In this document: positions 62,180-64,000 of the stretch, one piece after another | Layout: each line of letters starts with the position of its first letter | Position numbering within the stretch: the first letter of the stretch is position 1 | From: an uncultured Paracoccaceae bacterium | GTDB taxonomy: Bacteria; Pseudomonadota; Alphaproteobacteria; Rhodobacterales; Rhodobacteraceae | Assembly: GCA_947489445.1 (NCBI GenBank) | Contig: CANLDN010000012.1 | Location: 1-64,000 of the forward strand | Length of the DNA stretch: 64,000 nt | Reading direction: 5' to 3' | Made by a program: the position numbers and the translations under genes | Notes under the pieces: model-generated | Seen by the model: the letters and a program-made list of their open reading frames with translations, nothing else | Database searches by the model: none | Told to the model about the DNA's origin: nothing

Positions 62180-63706
62180 CTAAATCACGCCACCGCTGTC
62201 AAGTTTCTGCAACACCGCATGAGCCTCTGCCAACACCGTGTCCCGCCGATCTTCGTCCATCTTGTCCCAAACGCGGTACATATTGCCCATGCGTGGATTG
62301 CCCGTGAACCGGTCTCTGTGTCGATCCAGGAAATGCCAATAAAGCAGGTTGAACGGACAAGCATCCGCGCCGGTTTTGTCCTTCACCTTATAGGCGCAAG
62401 ACCCGCAATAATCAGACATTTTATGGATGTAGTTGCCTGATGAGATATAGGGTTTTGACGCGATGATCCCGTCATCGGCGAATTGGGACATACCAATCAC
62501 ATTGGGGGCCTCGACCCATTCATAGGCATCGGCATAAACCGCCAGATACCATTCATGCACCTCAGCCGGATCAATCCCCGCCAGCAGGGCAAAGTTGCCC
62601 GTGACCATCAGGCGTTGGATGTGGTGGGCATAAGCCTCGGCCTCTGTCTGGGCTACAGATTTGGCCATACAGTTCATGCGGGTTTCGCCGCCCCAATACA
62701 TGGCAGGCAGCTTGCGATCATGGCCCAGCGCATTGCGGGTCACGTAATCCGGCCCTTCACGGAAATAGATGCCACGCACATATTCGCGCCAACCGATGAT
62801 CTGACGGATAAACCCCTCAACCGCGTTCAGGGGTGCGTCACCATCCTTGTACGCCTGTTCGGCGCGTTCGCAGACCTCAAGCGGATCAAGCAGCCCTGCG
62901 TTCAGATAGAGCCCAATAATCGCGTGATACAGGAACCGGTGGTCATTCAGCATCGCATCCTGAAAATCGCCGAATTTGGGCAGGCCCCCTCTGATCCAAT
63001 GCGCCAGATGCTGCCGCGCCTGCCCGGTATCGGTGGCAAACCAGAAGGGGCGCAGGGTGCCGAAATTGTCGGCAAAGTGATCGTCAACCAGATCCAGCAC
63101 CTCTGCCACAACATCATCCGGCGTGAACTGCATCGGGCCACTGTAATCCACTTGGTCCGGTGCCGGCTTGCGGTTGTCATGGTCGTAATTCCACTTGCCC
63201 CCTTCAGGCTGATCACCATCCATCAAAAGGCCCGTCTTGCGGCGCATATCGCGATAGAAATACTCCATCCGCAATTGCTTGCGCCCGTCGGCCCAATCAT
63301 CAAATTCCTGATGGCTGGCGATGAAGCGGTCATCGGGCAGTTGATGGGTCTTCAGGGGCATGTCACCCAACGCCTCGATCAACCGCCATTCACCGGGTTC
63401 GGTGTAGACGACACCCTTGGCATCATACTCTGACGCGCGGCGGATCAACTCTCCGGTGATCGACCCGCAATTGTCGGGATCGTCCAGCGTGGTATAGGCC
63501 ACCTGCCACCCGTCATCGCGCAGCTTAGCTGCGAATTTGCGCATCGCAGCAAAAAGGAATGCAATCTTCTTGGGGTGATGAGGGACATATTCCGCCTCAT
63601 CCGCCACCTCTGCCATGACCACGACATCACCGTCCTTGTCGCATTTTCGCAAGGCGGACAGATTGGGCGACAACTGATCGCCAAGAACAAGAACCAGTCT
63701 CACCAC
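62180..63706 (-). CDS. Iron-sulfur bacterial cryptochrome/photolyase (PhrB/CryB type)
   Basis: A 508-aa flavoprotein of the FeS-BCP class, which repairs (6-4) photoproducts or acts as blue-light receptor (Agrobacterium PhrB, Rhodobacter CryB). It starts RLVLVLGDQLSPNLSAL. The four Fe-S cysteines are seen as one in TRMNCMAKSVAQTE and three in YCGSCAYKVKDKTGADACPF. The FAD-domain stretch GWREYVRGIYFREGPDY is typical. Start is GTG at 63706 (or the next GTG); it overlaps the SDR stop by 7 bp, so the two are coupled. Confidence 0.94.
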   Translation of the reverse strand: MVRLVLVLGDQLSPNLSALRKCDKDGDVVVMAEVADEAEYVPHHPKKIAFLFAAMRKFAAKLRDDGWQVAYTTLDDPDNCGSITGELIRRASEYDAKGVVYTEPGEWRLIEALGDMPLKTHQLPDDRFIASHQEFDDWADGRKQLRMEYFYRDMRRKTGLLMDGDQPEGGKWNYDHDNRKPAPDQVDYSGPMQFTPDDVVAEVLDLVDDHFADNFGTLRPFWFATDTGQARQHLAHWIRGGLPKFGDFQDAMLNDHRFLYHAIIGLYLNAGLLDPLEVCERAEQAYKDGDAPLNAVEGFIRQIIGWREYVRGIYFREGPDYVTRNALGHDRKLPAMYWGGETRMNCMAKSVAQTEAEAYAHHIQRLMVTGNFALLAGIDPAEVHEWYLAVYADAYEWVEAPNVIGMSQFADDGIIASKPYISSGNYIHKMSDYCGSCAYKVKDKTGADACPFNLLYWHFLDRHRDRFTGNPRMGNMYRVWDKMDEDRRDTVLAEAHAVLQKLDSGGVI

Positions 63707-64000
63707 GGGATCTCTTGCCCAGCATAATCATAAAATCCACCGGACTGGGCGGGGGTCAGATCATCAATCACCGCTAACAGGTTTGCCGCCGCCTCAGATG
63801 CCGGAACTGTTTTGTGCCGGCCTGCGTAATTGGTGGTAAATGGCGTTTCAACGGTACCAGGGTGCAGCGCCACGCAGATCGATTTCTTATGGGACCGGCC
63901 CAGCTCGATCGCGGCACCGTGAATGATCTGGTTCAGCGCGGCCTTGGATGCGCGATAAGAATACCAACCACCGATCCGGTTATCCCCGATCGACCCCACC
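63700..64000 (-). CDS. Short-chain dehydrogenase/reductase, 5' part beyond the window
   Basis: The last 99 or so residues of an SDR. The catalytic tyrosine-lysine pair is in YSYRASKAALNQ, preceded by GSIGDNRIGGW where the catalytic serine stands. VALHPGTVETPFT is the segment after the active site. It resembles CsgA/C-factor-like SDRs (carbonyl reductases). The N-terminal Rossmann part lies outside the window. It overlaps the photolyase start by 7 bp, an SDR/cryB pairing seen in related bacteria. Confidence 0.85.
   Translation of the reverse strand, partial: VGSIGDNRIGGWYSYRASKAALNQIIHGAAIELGRSHKKSICVALHPGTVETPFTTNYAGRHKTVPASEAAANLLAVIDDLTPAQSGGFYDYAGQEIPW

Overview
The window is a high-GC (roughly 60 %) alphaproteobacterial chromosome segment. 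Its gene content and order fit the Rhodobacteraceae (Roseobacter group): a hisS-hisZ-hisG cluster with short-form HisG, phhA divergent from an Lrp regulator, xdhABC joined to a BMP-type purine ABC transporter, an Fe-S photolyase next to an SDR, and a DnaE replicase. The genus cannot be fixed from sequence alone. I see no rRNA, tRNA, CRISPR array or prophage block. The only mobility gene is a small tyrosine recombinase at the left edge.

Left part (0.3-11 kb), accessory metabolism. A recombinase is followed by several regulator-plus-enzyme modules: an epoxide-hydrolase-like gene facing a WYL regulator across a 25-bp palindrome; a membrane protein facing a Crp/Fnr-like regulator; a LysR regulator facing DUF4386 and zinc-free MDR oxidoreductase genes; and an AraC regulator followed by NmrA-like, DUF4345 and DUF1772 genes. 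A flavodoxin-like gene ends this part.

11-23.9 kb is core metabolism: histidine biosynthesis and His-tRNA synthetase (hisS, a 67-aa membrane protein, hisZ, hisG; all coupled), Lrp/phhA/slyX, a lipoprotein, dnaE with a decayed duplicate of its 3' end downstream, a secreted GH5 hydrolase, and an ArsR-SRPBCC-SRPBCC operon. From 24 to 33.5 kb a single purine salvage operon runs xdhA-xdhB-xdhC, ABC ATPase, permease, 107-aa membrane protein, permease, BMP binding protein, and ends in a strong terminator.

34-38.8 kb holds a less familiar envelope module: a phosphate-binding-like protein fused to an OmpA domain, then two tandem secreted proteins each carrying two PilJ/NarX-type motifs. After it come a metallo-hydrolase, an alanine/glycine symporter with a universal stress protein, a PAS-GGDEF-EAL protein, ettA, a lower-GC coiled-coil membrane gene, an orphan BrnA-like gene, two cold-shock genes with homologous leaders, dodecin, and a YedK/HMCES-like gene lacking its catalytic cysteine. 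48.5-56 kb carries the tesA/ybbA/ybbP-type cluster, gamma-glutamylcyclotransferase, MATE exporter and gltX. 56-64 kb carries a Tat-exported metallo-hydrolase, nadE, an 18-repeat MORN protein, an Fe-S photolyase and a truncated SDR.

The features I find most unusual are: a family of short palindromic repeats with one copy inside the reading frame of xdhB; the dnaE 3' relic with a new gene between it and dnaE; a low-GC insert inside hisS; the PBP-OmpA/PilJ module; the MORN protein built from a duplicated block of nine repeats; and the Cys2-to-Pro YedK homologue.
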